This document shows, one piece after another, positions 1-10,283 of a DNA stretch of 64,000 nt. The notes beneath the pieces were generated by a model, which was not told where the DNA came from, did no database searches, and worked only from the letters and a program-made list of their open reading frames with translations. A program made the translations under genes and the position numbers. Source of the DNA: Nannobrachium achirus (lineage: Eukaryota; Chordata; Actinopteri; Myctophiformes; Myctophidae); assembly GCA_963921795.1 (NCBI GenBank), contig OY997642.1, positions 2,168,079 to 2,232,078 of the forward strand, read 5' to 3'. Positions within the stretch are counted from its first letter, which is position 1. Each line of letters starts with the position of its first letter.

Positions 1-233
1 AGGGTTTAGGTGGAGTCTGAAAAGGTGAGTCTTCAGTCCTCGGCGAAAGCTAGCGAGTGAGTCCGTTGTTCTATAAGTGCGACAGGGAGTTTATTCCACA
101 GCTTGGGGGCCAGGAGGGCAAACTGTCTCAGACGAGTGGACTTTTGTCCTGGAGTTTTTAGCGAGGGTTCTGTCAGGATCCCTGTGTTGGCTGATCTGAG
201 TGAACGGGTGGGGGTGTAGGGGTACAAGGTCAA
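1..233 (-). mobile_element. LINE reverse-transcriptase C-terminal fragment
   Basis: Read on the minus strand, 233 down to 33 encodes a 66-residue open frame containing YTPTRSLRSANTGIL and, further on, FALLAPKLWNKLP. A YxPxRxLRS block followed by APxLWNxLP is typical of the C-terminal end of reverse transcriptases of fish L2/CR1-type retrotransposons. The fragment is truncated by the window edge and ends at a stop near 33. It lies in the last CDYL intron, opposite to the gene, and is surely inactive. The exact clade cannot be told from this piece. Confidence 0.6.
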
Positions 234-294
234 CTAAAACTCAGACATCAAGATCCTTCTCTTTAACTCATCATGTCTCCTTCCTGTGGTGCAG

Positions 295-453
295 GTCCTG
301 AGGGAGTCCAAAGCTCTGATGCGCAGCAGCAGCCGCAGTGCTCTGGAGCAAACCAACGAGCGCGAGTGTGAATCCCTGAAGAGGATCTGGGGGTCCTCGC
401 AGGGCACCGACTCCATCCTCAAATACCTGCAGAAGAAGATCGACGGCTTTTAA
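295..453 (+). CDS. cdyl: CDYL last coding exon (C-terminus of chromodomain Y-like protein)
   Basis: The acceptor gtgcag precedes 295 and the frame runs 52 codons to TAA at 451-453. The peptide begins VLRESKALMRSSSR and ends ILKYLQKKIDGF, with ALEQTNERECESLKRIWGS between. This matches the C-terminal helix of the enoyl-CoA hydratase/isomerase-like domain of CDYL as I know it from mammals. CDYL is a chromatin co-repressor with an N-terminal chromodomain (outside this window) and a crotonase-like domain. Position directly upstream of RPP40 agrees with vertebrate gene order and argues against the paralogue CDYL2. Only this exon is in the window. The stop region (about 443-472) is weakly repeated at 521-547. 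Confidence 0.85.
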   Translation, partial: VLRESKALMRSSSRSALEQTNERECESLKRIWGSSQGTDSILKYLQKKIDGF

Positions 454-1146
454 TCTGAAAACAACAGGAAAACAGGACGTTCTCATCGGTACCCCCCTGT
501 AAGAGGAAGGACATCTCTCCACTGCTTTTAATTTGAAAACAGGAAGTTTCTCGTACGGTTTCCAACCCGGACTCCTCGGCCACAGGCTCACTTCCTGTCG
601 GGACACAAGGAGGTTCAGATAAGGAAAGGACGCTGATGCGTTTTTTGGCTCCATGGCCATCCGCCATGACACTCTGGGTGGCAAAACTAGCACCGGAAGT
701 TCAGTGAATAACATTAGAGTATATGAGAGGCGGCTGGACAAAATTCTGAACTATAGAGACCTTTATAAAATAACCAGCTCAGGAATATGAAAGAAAAAAG
801 GTCACACATTGTTTTCTGCTGTGTTGCTTTTCGGTGAGTACACTGTATAACATTATAGAGGCATCTAAACAGCACAAAGTACGTTTCTGAACTAGATAGT
901 ATCCCGAGACTCTCCGCCATTCCCTGTCTGGAATCCAAATCTTGTGATATCTCAGAGACAGAAACTATACTTGCCGCTGTTTAGCTATAACATTATAGCT
1001 AAATAACATAACATCATGTACTGTGCACATCGAAAAGCAAGTGATTGTAAAATTACCTGTGATGTGTCTTCTTTTATATTCCTGGAGCGATTATACAACA
1101 AAGGTCTCTATCGTTCAGAATTATTTTGTTGTTCATGAGCTGTCCC

Positions 1147-1657
1147 CAGGGGCGTCACACCAAACTCTGGGCCCTGGGTACAAGGATTCACTGCGGGCCC
1201 CCCATGAATGTTAACTATTGAAAAATAGCAGATATACAAGCTCACAGCGCGGCACTGAGTGCCGCGCTGCGAGCTTGTATATCTGCTATTTTTGAAAAAT
1301 CGTGAAAATGTGTGCAAGAAACTTGTATATCTGCTATTTTTGAAAAATCGTGAAAATGTGTGCAAGAAACCTATGTCAAGGACCCCCAAGATGATATGTA
1401 TTTGGCCACGGACCCCGATCTCAAAATATTTAGTTCCAGGGACCCCCAGAAGCAAAGTTTGAGTTAGAAATGTTGGCTTAAAAAATACATTATATTCAAA
1501 GATTTTCACACATTTTCACAACTTTTCAAAAATAGCAGATCTACAAGCGCTGTGAGCTTGTATATCTGCTATTTTTCAATAGATAAAGTTATTAGGGCCC
1601 CTCCACCTTGGGCCCTGGTAACTCAGTCCCACTTTCCTACCCCTTGTGACGCCCCTG
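1147..1657. mobile_element. non-autonomous hAT-type element (CAGGGGCGTCAC ends)
   Basis: It begins CAGGGGCGTCAC and ends GTGACGCCCCTG, and is flanked on both sides by the 8-bp duplication gctgtccc (1139-1146 and 1658-1665). The ends, target duplication length and lack of coding capacity fit a hAT-type MITE. It contains two internal hairpins of the shared family (1220-1294 and 1528-1577). It was inserted into the older foldback element. Confidence 0.8.
1220..1294. repeat. shared hairpin cassette
   Basis: Near-perfect palindrome with arms AATAGCAGATATACAAGCTC and its complement around a CG-rich tip (gcgcggcactgagtgccgcg). It lies inside the element at 1147-1657. Confidence 0.75.
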
Positions 1658-2424
1658 GCTGTCCCAGCCGGCTCTCATAGACTCCAATGTTATTCATGGA
1701 ACTTTCGTTGTGAGTTTTGCCACTGAAAGTGTCATGGCGCACGGCCGTGGTCACTGAGCGTCTCCTCCTCCTAGTCTTCTTGTCGGGACAAAACCCCCAG
1801 ACGTGTCACTTCCTGTGACCTTTGACCCCTGCATCACTACAGCCAACAGTCTGGGGAGTGAAACCCCACCGTTGAGCAAGGCAGCAAACCAACACAACGG
1901 AGGCAAAACCTGACTTTTCTTTTTAGTAAAAAAAAAGATTTCATTTCTTATTTCTCCACGTTTAGAAAAAACTGACTCAGTTTTTTCAAAGCAGTTCTTT
2001 AGTTTCTGAATCACCGCTCGATTACCGTTGCAACGTTCATTTTATTTCCGGTTTATTTTTCCACAATGTTAACGCCTGGCTTCCCCCCACGGTGAGGCTC
2101 TGGTTGCGAGTTTGAATCCCTCTGGAGTGAGACGGCAGAAGGAAGTTTTTTCACAGAACTTTATTCAAGCAAGCCGTTTGTTTTAGGTTATGAACTGAGT
2201 CACATGTATTATAATAATAATGGTTCCTATCAAAGATCCTCACACTGTATTTTCATATTTTGTAGCTCAGCTGTTCAAAGGTTTTCTAATATAGAACATT
2301 CTGTCTAAAATAATAATAAACTCACTCTGGTGATTTGCTGACGTGGGGGGCAGTTTCTTTTAACCCATTTACACATGCATCCATGTCACTCGATTTTTGC
2401 ACCATTATTTTATGCTTTAACTGT

Positions 2425-2483
2425 TAAAAAATAGCAGATCTACAAGCTCACAGCTCCTACGAGCTTGTAGATCTGCTATTTTG
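2425..2483. repeat. shared hairpin cassette
   Basis: Palindrome with arms aaaatagcagatctacaagc and its complement around a short loop. No element ends were recognised around this copy. Confidence 0.65.
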
Positions 2484-3110
2484 AAAAGTCCTGAAAATAT
2501 GTGAGCAATCTTTGAATATATTCTGTGAGAGCCTGGTTAACGAGGCCACGTAATTTTTTCGGTGAATAACTACAATTTACAATGTACAGTAGGCATTTAG
2601 CGGATCAAATCAAATCTATAATCTGTACATTGATTGAAACTATACACACTATTGATCTGGCAACAGTCTACATGCTATCCTGTGTATAAATGAATGAACC
2701 ATCGTAAAGCGCTTTGGGTAAAAGCAACTTGCTTAGTAAAGTGCTATAAAAATGCCCTCCGTTATTATAACCTCTACATTACATTTTCCCTTTTCATAAG
2801 CCTGTATGTTATGGAGGCTGGGGCAAGTGTTACGGTAAGTACTCAAGGCTGAGGTGAGTCTTCACATTAAACACTCCATTCAACAGGGGGTCCGGGACCC
2901 CTAGAGGGTCCTCAGAGTTACTGCCAAATCTTTTGTGGGGGGAGAGCAGGCCAAGCACAGAGCCAAATGTCAAGTTTATCAAGTATATTAAATATTGTAG
3001 GTTTAAGTTGGTTAAAATGTCTGAACATTAACATGAATCCAACCATGGGTGCATTTGAGAACTCAGAGTTACAGACCTTTTATGGTCATCCAGGGCTATA
3101 GCTCTTTATG
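2484..3110. repeat. degenerate repeat debris: LINE/SINE-like tail and decayed hAT fragment
   Basis: Around 2703-2760 the text aaagcgctttgggtaaaag followed by aaagtgctataaaaatgc resembles the 3' tail of fish LINE/SINE elements. From about 2884 to 3055 a diverged, inverted partial copy of the 3112-3588 family is visible (gggggtccgggacccc, tcaagtttatcaagtat). No gene is seen here. Confidence 0.4.
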
Positions 3111-3111
3111 T

Positions 3112-3588
3112 CAGGGGTCTTCAATGTTTTCAGGCCAAGGACCCCTTAGCTGGGAGAGAAGAAGCAGGGACCCCCACAACCTGTTCATAGATTCCATATA
3201 GTTTCATTGTTTGACAGCACAATCATCAGTGTATTTTGGATTCATGTCAATTTGTGTTTTCAGATATTAAACCACTTGAACCCTCAATACTTAATAAACT
3301 TGACCTTTCACTCTGAACTTAGTCTGCTCTTTTTCCCCTCTACACCAAACCACTTTGCCAAAAATAGATGATCTACAAGCTCACGACGCCTCACGCTGCC
3401 ATAGACTGTATGCACGCTGCGAGGCGTTGTGAGCTTGTAGATCTGCTATTTTTGGCTAAGAATATGGACACAAGGGTTCAAGTTTTTAATACAACAAAAC
3501 TTTTTCTATCACACAAAGATTTGGAGGACCCCCTGTAGTAACTCCGAGGACCCCCTAGGGGCCCCGGACCCCCTGTTGAAGACCCCTG
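3112..3588. mobile_element. non-autonomous hAT-type element (CAGGGGTCTTCAA family, copy 1)
   Basis: Starts CAGGGGTCTTCAA and ends TTGAAGACCCCTG. Flanks are ctttatgt (3104-3111) and ccttatgt (3589-3596), an 8-bp target duplication with one mismatch. The centre holds a hairpin of the shared family (3357-3455). Further copies are at 29759-30204 and 63548-63935. Confidence 0.8.
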
Positions 3589-3599
3589 CCTTATGTGTT

Positions 3600-4540
3600 T
3601 CTGTTAATATTATTGTCCACACACTGTATGGCCGTGACAAAACATTGAATTTAGAAAATACATTCCACCACAAGCCCTCATAGCCAGCATAGTGATGACC
3701 CCTGATCTGTATAAGCTCACAACAGTTGTGAGCTTGTAGATCTGCTATTTTGGTGAACCTTCCACCACTGACAGAAAGATGAGATGCAAGAGAAGTGATT
3801 CATTCCAAGGCTTTGGGCGCCCCCTAGTGTCCACTGCAGGGTGTGTGTGTGTGTGTAGAATAACAGGCAGTTGAAGCAGACAGGATTGATATTCATTCAT
3901 AAAGTTTATAATTGATTATAATGTATATGAAACGTAGGCCTATAGTAAATATTTGTTTAGGGCTCGGGATATCAATTTCATTTTCATCCAACCCCACAAA
4001 GATGCTTCAATGTCACACTGTCCCAGTTCCAATTTCAATATGCTTTTTTTTTTTGCTTGTTAAAAATATTTATTCAATAATAATAATATTAGTCATATTT
4101 GAAATAATGATCTCTATTATGTACCCACAATTTTAAAATAAAGGTTTTGCCATAATCATGCAGCTCTAACTGATAGCAGCAATGGAACAACAATTTAAAA
4201 AAGTATATAGCCTACAGTAGAGGCTGGCATCAATATTATATCCATATCATATTAGACTGGATATTGTCTGTGATTTTGGATTTTGATTGATTTGGCATTA
4301 GTGTTCTTCTAGCATATTGGTACTCAATTTGAAGTATGTCTTGTACTTGGCCTGGAAAAAAAAGTTAAACATTTTCACTTCCAATGTCACTATGCTGCTG
4401 TATGAGCTCTCTCTCCTGATTGGATCACATTGATATCCCGACCAGAAAGTGTATGTTGTGTTAAAAAGTTAAAGCCTCCTAGAGAGGCAGTGAAAACATC
4501 AACCACGTTTTACCTCCATGCCTTTATTTTGAAATCTAAA
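3600..4540. other. intergenic sequence between CDYL and RPP40
   Basis: AT-rich sequence with no convincing gene. It contains half of the shared hairpin (about 3711-3752), a short (GT)n at 3841-3856 and unclassified sequence. Short open frames here have no recognisable content. Confidence 0.4.
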
Positions 4541-4727
4541 GACGTTGGCGCGGCACGACCCGGAAGTGTTTGATAAACACAACACACGTGTTTTGTGTTT
4601 TGCGTTCAAAGCAGCAGAGAAACTTTCTGCCTTAAACTGTTTAAACAGACTCATAAATACTGTTAATAATATCATTTATACCATTAATACCTTCTATCTG
4701 ACCGTTTATTAGAGCTGTGAGACCAGC
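4540..4727 (+). promoter_or_regulatory. RPP40 promoter/5' UTR with ETS-like and E-box motifs
   Basis: The motif acccggaagtgttt at 4558-4571 contains the ETS/GABP core CCGGAAGTG and is followed by the E-box-containing cacacgtg near 4583-4590. The same 14-mer stands upstream of RIOK1 at 34965-34978. No TATA box is evident. Role inferred from motif and position only. Confidence 0.5.
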
Positions 4728-4844
4728 ATGGCCCTGGAGTTGGAGAAAACCCCCAGAAACCTGCTGGTCTGTGAGAAATCCAGTCTGGAAAATGACAAGA
4801 ACAGACTGAGCAAACAGATCCAAGATCACTACTATAACTATCAG
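4728..4844 (+). CDS. rpp40: RPP40 coding exon 1
   Basis: Begins at ATG 4728 and gives 39 codons (MALELEKTPRNLLVCEK to HYYNYQ), ending in phase 0 at CAG before donor gtaaaa. This ATG is chosen because the peptide aligns with the known N-terminus of RPP40 from its first residues. The frame stays open past the donor because the exon end is tandemly repeated downstream. Confidence 0.85.
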
Positions 4845-5335
4845 GTAAAATATATGATATTTATATATAATATAGATCACTACTATAACTATCAGGTAAA
4901 ATATATGATATTTATATATAATATAGATCACTACTATAACTATCAGGTAAAATATATGATATTTATATATAATATAGATCACTACTATAACTATCAGGTA
5001 ATATATGATTTATAATATGTATACTGTATATAATATATATAGACTATTACTATAACTATCAGGTAAATATATGATTTATAATATTTATATATGTATTTAT
5101 AATATAGACCATTACTACAACTATCAAGTAAATTATATATGATTTATAATATTACTACACCTACTAGGTTAAATATATGATTTATAATATTTATATATAA
5201 TATAGACCATTACTACAACTACCAGGTAAATAAATATATGATTTATAATATTACTACACCTACTAGGTTAAATATGTGATTTATAATATTTATATGTAAT
5301 ATAGATCATTACTACAACTATCAGGTAAAATGTAC
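4824..5335 (+). repeat. 51-bp tandem repeat of the RPP40 exon 1 donor junction
   Basis: The exon end and donor (gatcactactataactatc, then aggtaaaa) plus about 25 bp of intron are repeated with a 51-bp period. Copies 1-4 are nearly identical, with donors at 4845, 4896, 4947 and 4998. Diverged copies follow to about 5335 with units of variable length, about nine copies in all. The 51-bp period is 17 codons, so the first four donors share one reading frame. Confidence 0.9.
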
Positions 5336-5810
5336 GGGTGGTCCCCGGACCACTGGTTGAAAACCACTGATGTATGATGTAAATAAGACCCCCAGTTTGA
5401 GATGCATCAGGACTCAGGAGGGTACAAATGGAACCTAATAGACCCTTACAGCACAGCAGTGGTTCTCTTAGTGGGGTTCGGGGACCCCCAGGGGTCCTTG
5501 AGGGGGTCCCCAGCTGATGTAGCATCAAAATCATTTTACAATCACTTTGTCCATTTCTTATTCAAAAAGAGCAGATCTACAAGCTCACAGCGCGTCACTT
5601 TTTAAAAAAAATTATCTTGAAAATGTTCAGAAGATTATGAATTATATTTTTGATTTGCTTTACACTAATCCTCTCTGCTGGGGGAGGGGTCCCTGGCACA
5701 AATCTTCAGATGGGGGTCTGCGGCAAAATACATATTGATTCTCTACGGGTCCATTTGGTTCCATTTGTACACTCAGAGTTACAGTTATGAAATCGTCCGG
5801 GAATGGCCAG
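5336..5810. mobile_element. mixed hAT-like fragments in RPP40 intron 1
   Basis: Contains the ends gtccccggaccactggttga and cagtggttctcttagtgggg, a half hairpin (gcagatctacaagctcacag near 5570-5590) and the recurring motif gggtccatttggttccattt at 5747-5766. These are internal and terminal pieces of the element families seen elsewhere in the window. Precise boundaries are unclear. Confidence 0.4.
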
Positions 5811-5814
5811 GTTT

Positions 5815-6835
5815 GGAGTGAGTTTTATAGGACTCACTTGGTAACCGGTAGAGTCGCCGGAATGAAGCTCGCCTGGAAACAGTCTGAACTCTGAAGGTAA
5901 ACTTTCTGAAATGCAGCAGTTGCTAACCTAACGTTGCTATTGATGTTTAAACTAGGGTAAATTATAATAGAATATTAGAATATTAAATCATGTTGATACT
6001 GAAGAAGGCATACTGTGATTGTGTGACCTACTGTACATGTTTGTTGTTGCTAGCTTTAACATTTGTGATACTGTGAGATTAAGACTTATCACCATAATTT
6101 ACCCTAGTTTATGAACATCAATAGCAAGATGACTACATTAGTTTATGAACATCAATAGCAAGATGACTACATTAGTTTATGAACATCAATAGCAAGATGA
6201 CTACATTAGTTTATGAACATCAATAGCAAGATGACTACATTAGTTTATGAACATCAATAGCAAGATGACTACATTAGTTTATGAACATCAATAGCAAGAT
6301 GACTACATTAGTTTATGAACATCAATAGCAAGATGACTACATTAGTTTATGAACATCAATAGCAAGATGACTACATTAGTTTATGAACATCAATAGCAAG
6401 ATGACTACATTAGTTTATGAACATCAATAGCAAGATGACTACATTAGTTTATGAACATCAATAGCAAGATGACTACATTAGTTTATGAACATCAATAGCA
6501 AGATGACTACATTAGTTTATGAACATCAATAGCAAGATGACTACATTAGTTTATGAACATCAATAGCAAGATGACTACATTAGTTTATGAACATCAATAG
6601 CAAGATGACTACATTAGTTTATGAACATCAATAGCAAGATGACTACATTAGTTTATGAACATCAATAGCAAGATGACTACATTAGTTTAGCAACTGCTGC
6701 TTTTCAGAAAGTTTACCTTCAGAGTTCAGACTTGAAAAGCGCACCGTTGCTCCACCCAGTGTGCATTTCCGAACGCACCCCCGTATCCCGGCGAGTTTCA
6801 TTCCGGCGACTCTACTGGTATTCACTCACTTCACT
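5815..6835. mobile_element. foldback element containing a 34-bp minisatellite
   Basis: The left arm (about 5825-5975, with gagtcgccggaatgaa, ctgaactctgaaggtaaact, cagcagttgctaac) reappears inverted at about 6680-6825 (gtttagcaactgctgc, agtttaccttcagagttcag, ccggcgactctac). The right inner arm has expanded into the minisatellite at 6106-6690. No coding sequence. Confidence 0.65.
6106..6690 (+). repeat. 34-bp minisatellite, about 17 copies
   Basis: Nearly perfect repetition of a unit starting tagtttatgaacatcaatag and ending caagatgactacat. It lies in the arm of the foldback element in RPP40 intron 1. Confidence 0.95.
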
Positions 6836-7307
6836 GTATAATTTGGAGACTCACAATCCATTAAAATATTACAGCCGTGCTGCGCCGGTCCTGAAAATGC
6901 TCTCGTATAAGCACTCACTCATATAGCCTAATATGGGAGCGTTAATCCTTGTTCTGAGCTGGCGATCTTATCTGAATGACTGTTAAAGCACTTTATGTTA
7001 GGTTCCATATCGCTATAGATTTGAATTGCTTGTCTTTGTAACTTGTAAAGAAAATCGGTGTGCATTTTCATATGAAATGTATTTTCACAGGGATTAGTTA
7101 TTAGTGTGTTAGATATACATACTCCAAAATGTGTCAGATAGTCAGACAATGCTGCTCTGCATGTCTACAATGGAACAAAGTGGTGAAGGATGAATCCTAC
7201 ACCATCTCAGAACTTGACGTGAGATTTGATCCTACCCTACGCCAACGTCAAAGTCACACTGCGATGATAACTAAGTGCCGACACTTTGCCAAAATTTGGA
7301 TCTGCGC

Positions 7308-7729
7308 TAGGGCTGCATTATATGGACAAAATCTCATATTTCGTTATTCATGTCAAATATCTCGATATCGATACGATATACGATGCTGCCGTATAAATGT
7401 CATATTTTATATTTCAAGTGTTGCAACAGTGAAAACTAAGCATTATTCAACAAACACCGTAATAACAAGTCAATATCACTCTTGATTTTAAGTGCTATTG
7501 ACTTCCCACACTTGTATTTTGATATTCTAAATGTAGCAAAAGGCAACGATATGGGCAACGGTATAGGTGATAAGGCCGATATAGGAAACAATATGGACAA
7601 TATATTGCCCAGGGCAGTATAAAGTATGTCGCAAGTATATCGCGATATCCTTGCCTTTCACAATACTGATATTACGCATGGTCATCATACCTCGATAACG
7701 ATACGATAACGATGTATTGTGCAGCCCTA
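7308..7729. mobile_element. non-autonomous hAT-type element (TAGGGCTGCA ends)
   Basis: Begins TAGGGCTGCATTATATGG and ends TGTGCAGCCCTA. Flanks atctgcgc (7300-7307) and atctgcac (7730-7737) are an 8-bp duplication with one mismatch. The interior is rich in cgatat-type palindromic words. No transposase frame. Confidence 0.75.
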
Positions 7730-7821
7730 ATCTGCACCACGTTGGTAAATGAGGGCCCTAAGAGTTGTTAAAGCTTGTCTGTTCAGAGTGTTGTGTGTGT
7801 GGTACTGTGTCCGTCCACCAG

Positions 7822-7966
7822 GTGTCAGTGTTGGTTCCAGAGTGCTCAGGTCTTCCTCCTGATGTTTCTGACTTCCTGTCCAACCTGACTTCCTTCTACC
7901 TGCTGCGTCAACTTCCTGTTTACAGACTGCTGGAGAGCAGCTTCCTGCAGGAGGCTGTTTATAAGG
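7822..7966 (+). CDS. rpp40: RPP40 coding exon 2
   Basis: The acceptor gtccaccag precedes 7822. The frame reads VSVLVPECSGLPPDV to FLQEAVYK and leaves one base (phase 1) before donor gtgaca. The VSxLxPEC block following the exon 1 HYYNYQ is the conserved junction in RPP40. A (CA)n/(CACG)n tract begins about 12 bp after the donor. Confidence 0.87.
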
Positions 7967-7978
7967 GTGACACACTAT

Positions 7979-8073
7979 GCACACACACACACACACACAC
8001 ACACGCGCACGCACGCACGCACGCACGCTACGCACGCACGCTACGCACGCACGCACGCACGCACACACACACA
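7979..8073. repeat. (CA)n/(GCAC)n microsatellite after RPP40 exon 2 donor
   Basis: Alternating purine-pyrimidine tract beginning 12 bp into intron 2. Confidence 0.95.
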
Positions 8074-8279
8074 ACATAGCCGATCTACAAGCTCACAACA
8101 CGCGAGGTGTGCCAGTGTGCCAGTGTGCCAGTGATCACCCTCCATGTGCCAATGTTGGCACCGTGCCTACGGTTGCCCAACTCTGTTCTAAAGCATCTCT
8201 ATTAGTTATTATTGTGGTCCTATTAAATGTTGTTTGTTGAATGTTCTTTTTGAGCGGTGGTTACACCGTCTCCTATACG

Positions 8280-8470
8280 TGGCCGTGTGTGTATGCGTGT
8301 GTGTGTGCGTGTGTGTGTGCGTGTGTGCGTGTGTGTCTGTATGTAGCCTGCAGGCCTGCAGTACCTTTTATGACCACACATGTTAAGGGAGGGGCGCTGT
8401 TGTTCAGGCCAGGCCAGACCAGGCACGCACACACACACACACACACACAGGGGGGAAGGGGGGGGGGGGA
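8280..8470. repeat. (GT)n and (CA)n microsatellites and a poly-G tract
   Basis: A (GT)n/(GCGT)n tract at about 8285-8340 and a (CA)n tract at about 8424-8449, followed by a G-rich stretch to about 8475. All in RPP40 intron 2. Nothing else is seen around them. Confidence 0.9.
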
Positions 8471-8504
8471 AGGGGTAAACCACCGCTCAGTTCACACGGG
8501 TGTG

Positions 8505-8700
8505 ATTTTTTTCTCTAGGAGGAACATTGTATCGTTTTATTAATAATTATTATTGATACTTATATAATATGATAACCTATATCTCTATTAATACATATGA
8601 TGTATCTTCCAGTAGGAAGGTATAGTATTATTATTTATTATAATGTATCTTCCAGGAGGAACGTACGGTTTTATTAATACATATGATGTATGTTCCAGGA
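8505..8700 (+). repeat. degenerate tandem copies of the RPP40 exon 3 acceptor
   Basis: Acceptor-like segments followed by an exon-3-like start occur at 8519 (ctctag then gaggaacattgtatc), about 8612 (cttccag then taggaaggta), 8656 (cttccag then gaggaacgtacggttt) and the real one at 8699 (gttccag then gaacaacgtacggtct). Linker sequence taatacatatgatgtat also repeats. Confidence 0.7.
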
Positions 8701-8767
8701 ACAACGTACGGTCTCTCTCATCACACCAGGATAGATGAAGACAACACGGTGGCTCTGCTTCCTACAG
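8699..8767 (+). CDS. rpp40: RPP40 coding exon 3
   Basis: The last base of exon 2 plus this exon gives GTTYGLSHHTRIDEDNTVAL and then LPT, ending with one base before donor gtgact. The DEDNTVALLP motif is the conserved central block of RPP40. Upstream acceptor look-alikes do not give this peptide. Confidence 0.87.
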
Positions 8768-8856
8768 GTGACTTCTGTTCCCCTTTCTTTTTTTTCTCTA
8801 GAAGTTATACTTACAAGTTATATAACGCTGTGAACACTCCCGTTTTAATGAACTAG

Positions 8857-9036
8857 CCCTTACCCGTTCAAAGATATGAGCTCCAAAATGATGTGCAGTG
8901 TGTGGGTTATGGGATGTGCACTGTGCACACAGTATATGAGGGATGGAAAGTAACTTTAACTGGTGCTTGCATGATGTACTGTAGGAGCATCAACGTAAGA
9001 AACCCGTTTCGTTTTAATGGCTACAGAGATACTGTC
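8857..9036 (+). repeat. dispersed repeat, copy 1 (second copy at 41052-41240)
   Basis: The segment from ctagcccttacccgttcaaa through ggctacagagatactgt is about 90% identical to 41052-41240. Class unknown. The two copies are about 32 kb apart, in introns of RPP40 and RIOK1. Confidence 0.7.
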
Positions 9037-9038
9037 GT

Positions 9039-9066
9039 CCCCCCCCCCCCCCCCCGACCCCCAGCC

Positions 9067-9122
<56 letters not shown>
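9039..9122. repeat. poly-C tract followed by (CA)n
   Basis: Long C runs (9039-9082) interrupted by ga and ag, followed by about 20 CA units. Confidence 0.95.
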
Positions 9123-9123
<1 letters not shown>

Positions 9124-9159
9124 GTTAAACATGTTGCCTCATGCTAGATGCAGAATAGA

Positions 9160-9496
9160 TGCGCCTCAAGCTAGATGCAGAATAGATATAGATACACCAT
9201 AAAAATGCTAATATACAGCATATGATTTGTGAAAGTGACAAACGCGCTTCACAGTTATGTTAGGTGTGTTCATATGCTAATGGTGATGCGATTTCAGATC
9301 AATTGCTCCAGCCACTGAGGAGAAACGCCTCAAGCTAGATGCAGAATAGATAGTAGATACACCATAAAAATGCTAATATACAGTATACGATTTGTGAAAG
9401 TGACAAACGGGCTTCACAGTTATGTTAGGTGTGTTCATATGCTAATAGTGATGCGATTTCAGATCAATTGCTCCAGCCACTGAGGAGAAACGCTGT
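9160..9496 (+). repeat. two-copy tandem duplication of about 170 bp
   Basis: Unit from cctcaagctagatgcagaat to actgaggagaaacg occurs twice (about 9163-9330 and 9329-9494), with small differences. It is followed by (ACAG)n and (CACT)n at 9500-9548. Confidence 0.8.
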
Positions 9497-9839
9497 TTCA
9501 GACAGACAGACAGACAGACACTCACTCACTCACTCACTCACTCACTCAGACATTCGCAAAATTATAGTATAGATGAAGGGTGCTCCACTGCCGACGTTGA
9601 CGTCAATGTCGGACGCTCAAATTCACCCCGGTTCATTTTTTGACGCCATCCGACGGCGGCACGATGCCGTCTTTTTGGTGGAGTCCTAACCTTAAACACC
9701 AGTATGTCAGGAGTGTCTTATTGTGGGTACGGTCAGCTCACAGTATTTACTGTATGACTTGCCAAACCCAAGCCGTGCTGCTCACACTGAGCTGGTGGTG
9801 CCCGGGATGGAACCTCATGGCTCCTACCATGAGCTCTCT

Positions 9840-9972
9840 GCTCTGTAGCCCATGTAAAATGTCTCGAGATAACTTGTTATGATTTGACATTTTAATACAT
9901 TTTACTTGAATTGAACCTTTGGTCAAAAGGCCAGATCTCTACCGGATGAGCTACCCAGACATGTTACAAGCT
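9840..9972 (-). mobile_element. truncated tRNA-derived SINE joined to a LINE-type tail
   Basis: On the minus strand 9965-9905 shows a tRNA-like head: box-A-like tagctcatccggtagag and box-B-like ggttcaattc. It is followed (9900-9840) by aaatcataacaagttatctc, a tail shared with the LINE-like sequence at 31049-31130. Too short to assign a family. Confidence 0.5.
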
Positions 9973-9974
9973 TC

Positions 9975-9976
<2 letters not shown>

Positions 9977-10013
<37 letters not shown>

Positions 10014-10068
10014 GCGTGTGCGTGTGCGTGTGCGTGTGCGCGTGCGTGCGTGCGTGCGTGCGTGTGGT
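9977..10068. repeat. (GT)n/(GCGT)n microsatellite in RPP40 intron 3
   Basis: About 90 bp of TG, TGTGCG and TGCG repeats, ending 120 bp before the exon 4 acceptor. Confidence 0.95.
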
Positions 10069-10187
10069 TATTGGATATTTGTCCAGGATTTGCTGACTGT
10101 ACATTATTTACAGCACCTTGTAATATTTGTGTCCTTGTACTGTATCTGTTATGTGGACATAAATAAATGATTGAAATGTGTGTGCAG

Positions 10188-10283
10188 GTCATCTGATCCT
10201 GTCAGTAGATAAGGACACCTATGAGCTGCTAGGACTGGAAGGAAGAGAGTCTCGCTACAACCACAGACACCACAGCAGATACG
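10188..10283 (+). CDS. rpp40: RPP40 coding exon 4
   Basis: After acceptor tgtgcag the frame reads HLILSVDKDTYELLGLEGRE to HHSRY and leaves one base before donor gtcagt. LSVDKDTYE is a conserved RPP40 block. The donor chosen is the first of a long series of copies. It keeps frame with exon 5, whereas the bookend donor at 10619 (335 nt further) would not. Confidence 0.85.

Larger units (their letters stand above)
652..1748. mobile_element. foldback (inverted-repeat) element, interrupted
   Basis: The left arm from 652 (cgccatgacact, then ggcaaaact, aataacatt, tatgagag) is repeated inverted at 1666-1748. The next inner stretch (about 732-835, with agagaccttt and tcaggaatatgaaag) is repeated inverted at about 1031-1138. 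Together they make a long imperfect palindrome of roughly 1.1 kb. The second arm is split by the hAT-type element at 1147-1657. No transposase frame is present. Confidence 0.65.
454..2320 (+). other. CDYL 3' flank, possible 3' UTR
   Basis: No coding potential is seen downstream of the CDYL stop. A possible poly(A) signal AATAAA lies near 2314-2319. The putative UTR is interrupted by the foldback element at 652-1748. Where the transcript ends cannot be determined from sequence. Confidence 0.3.
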
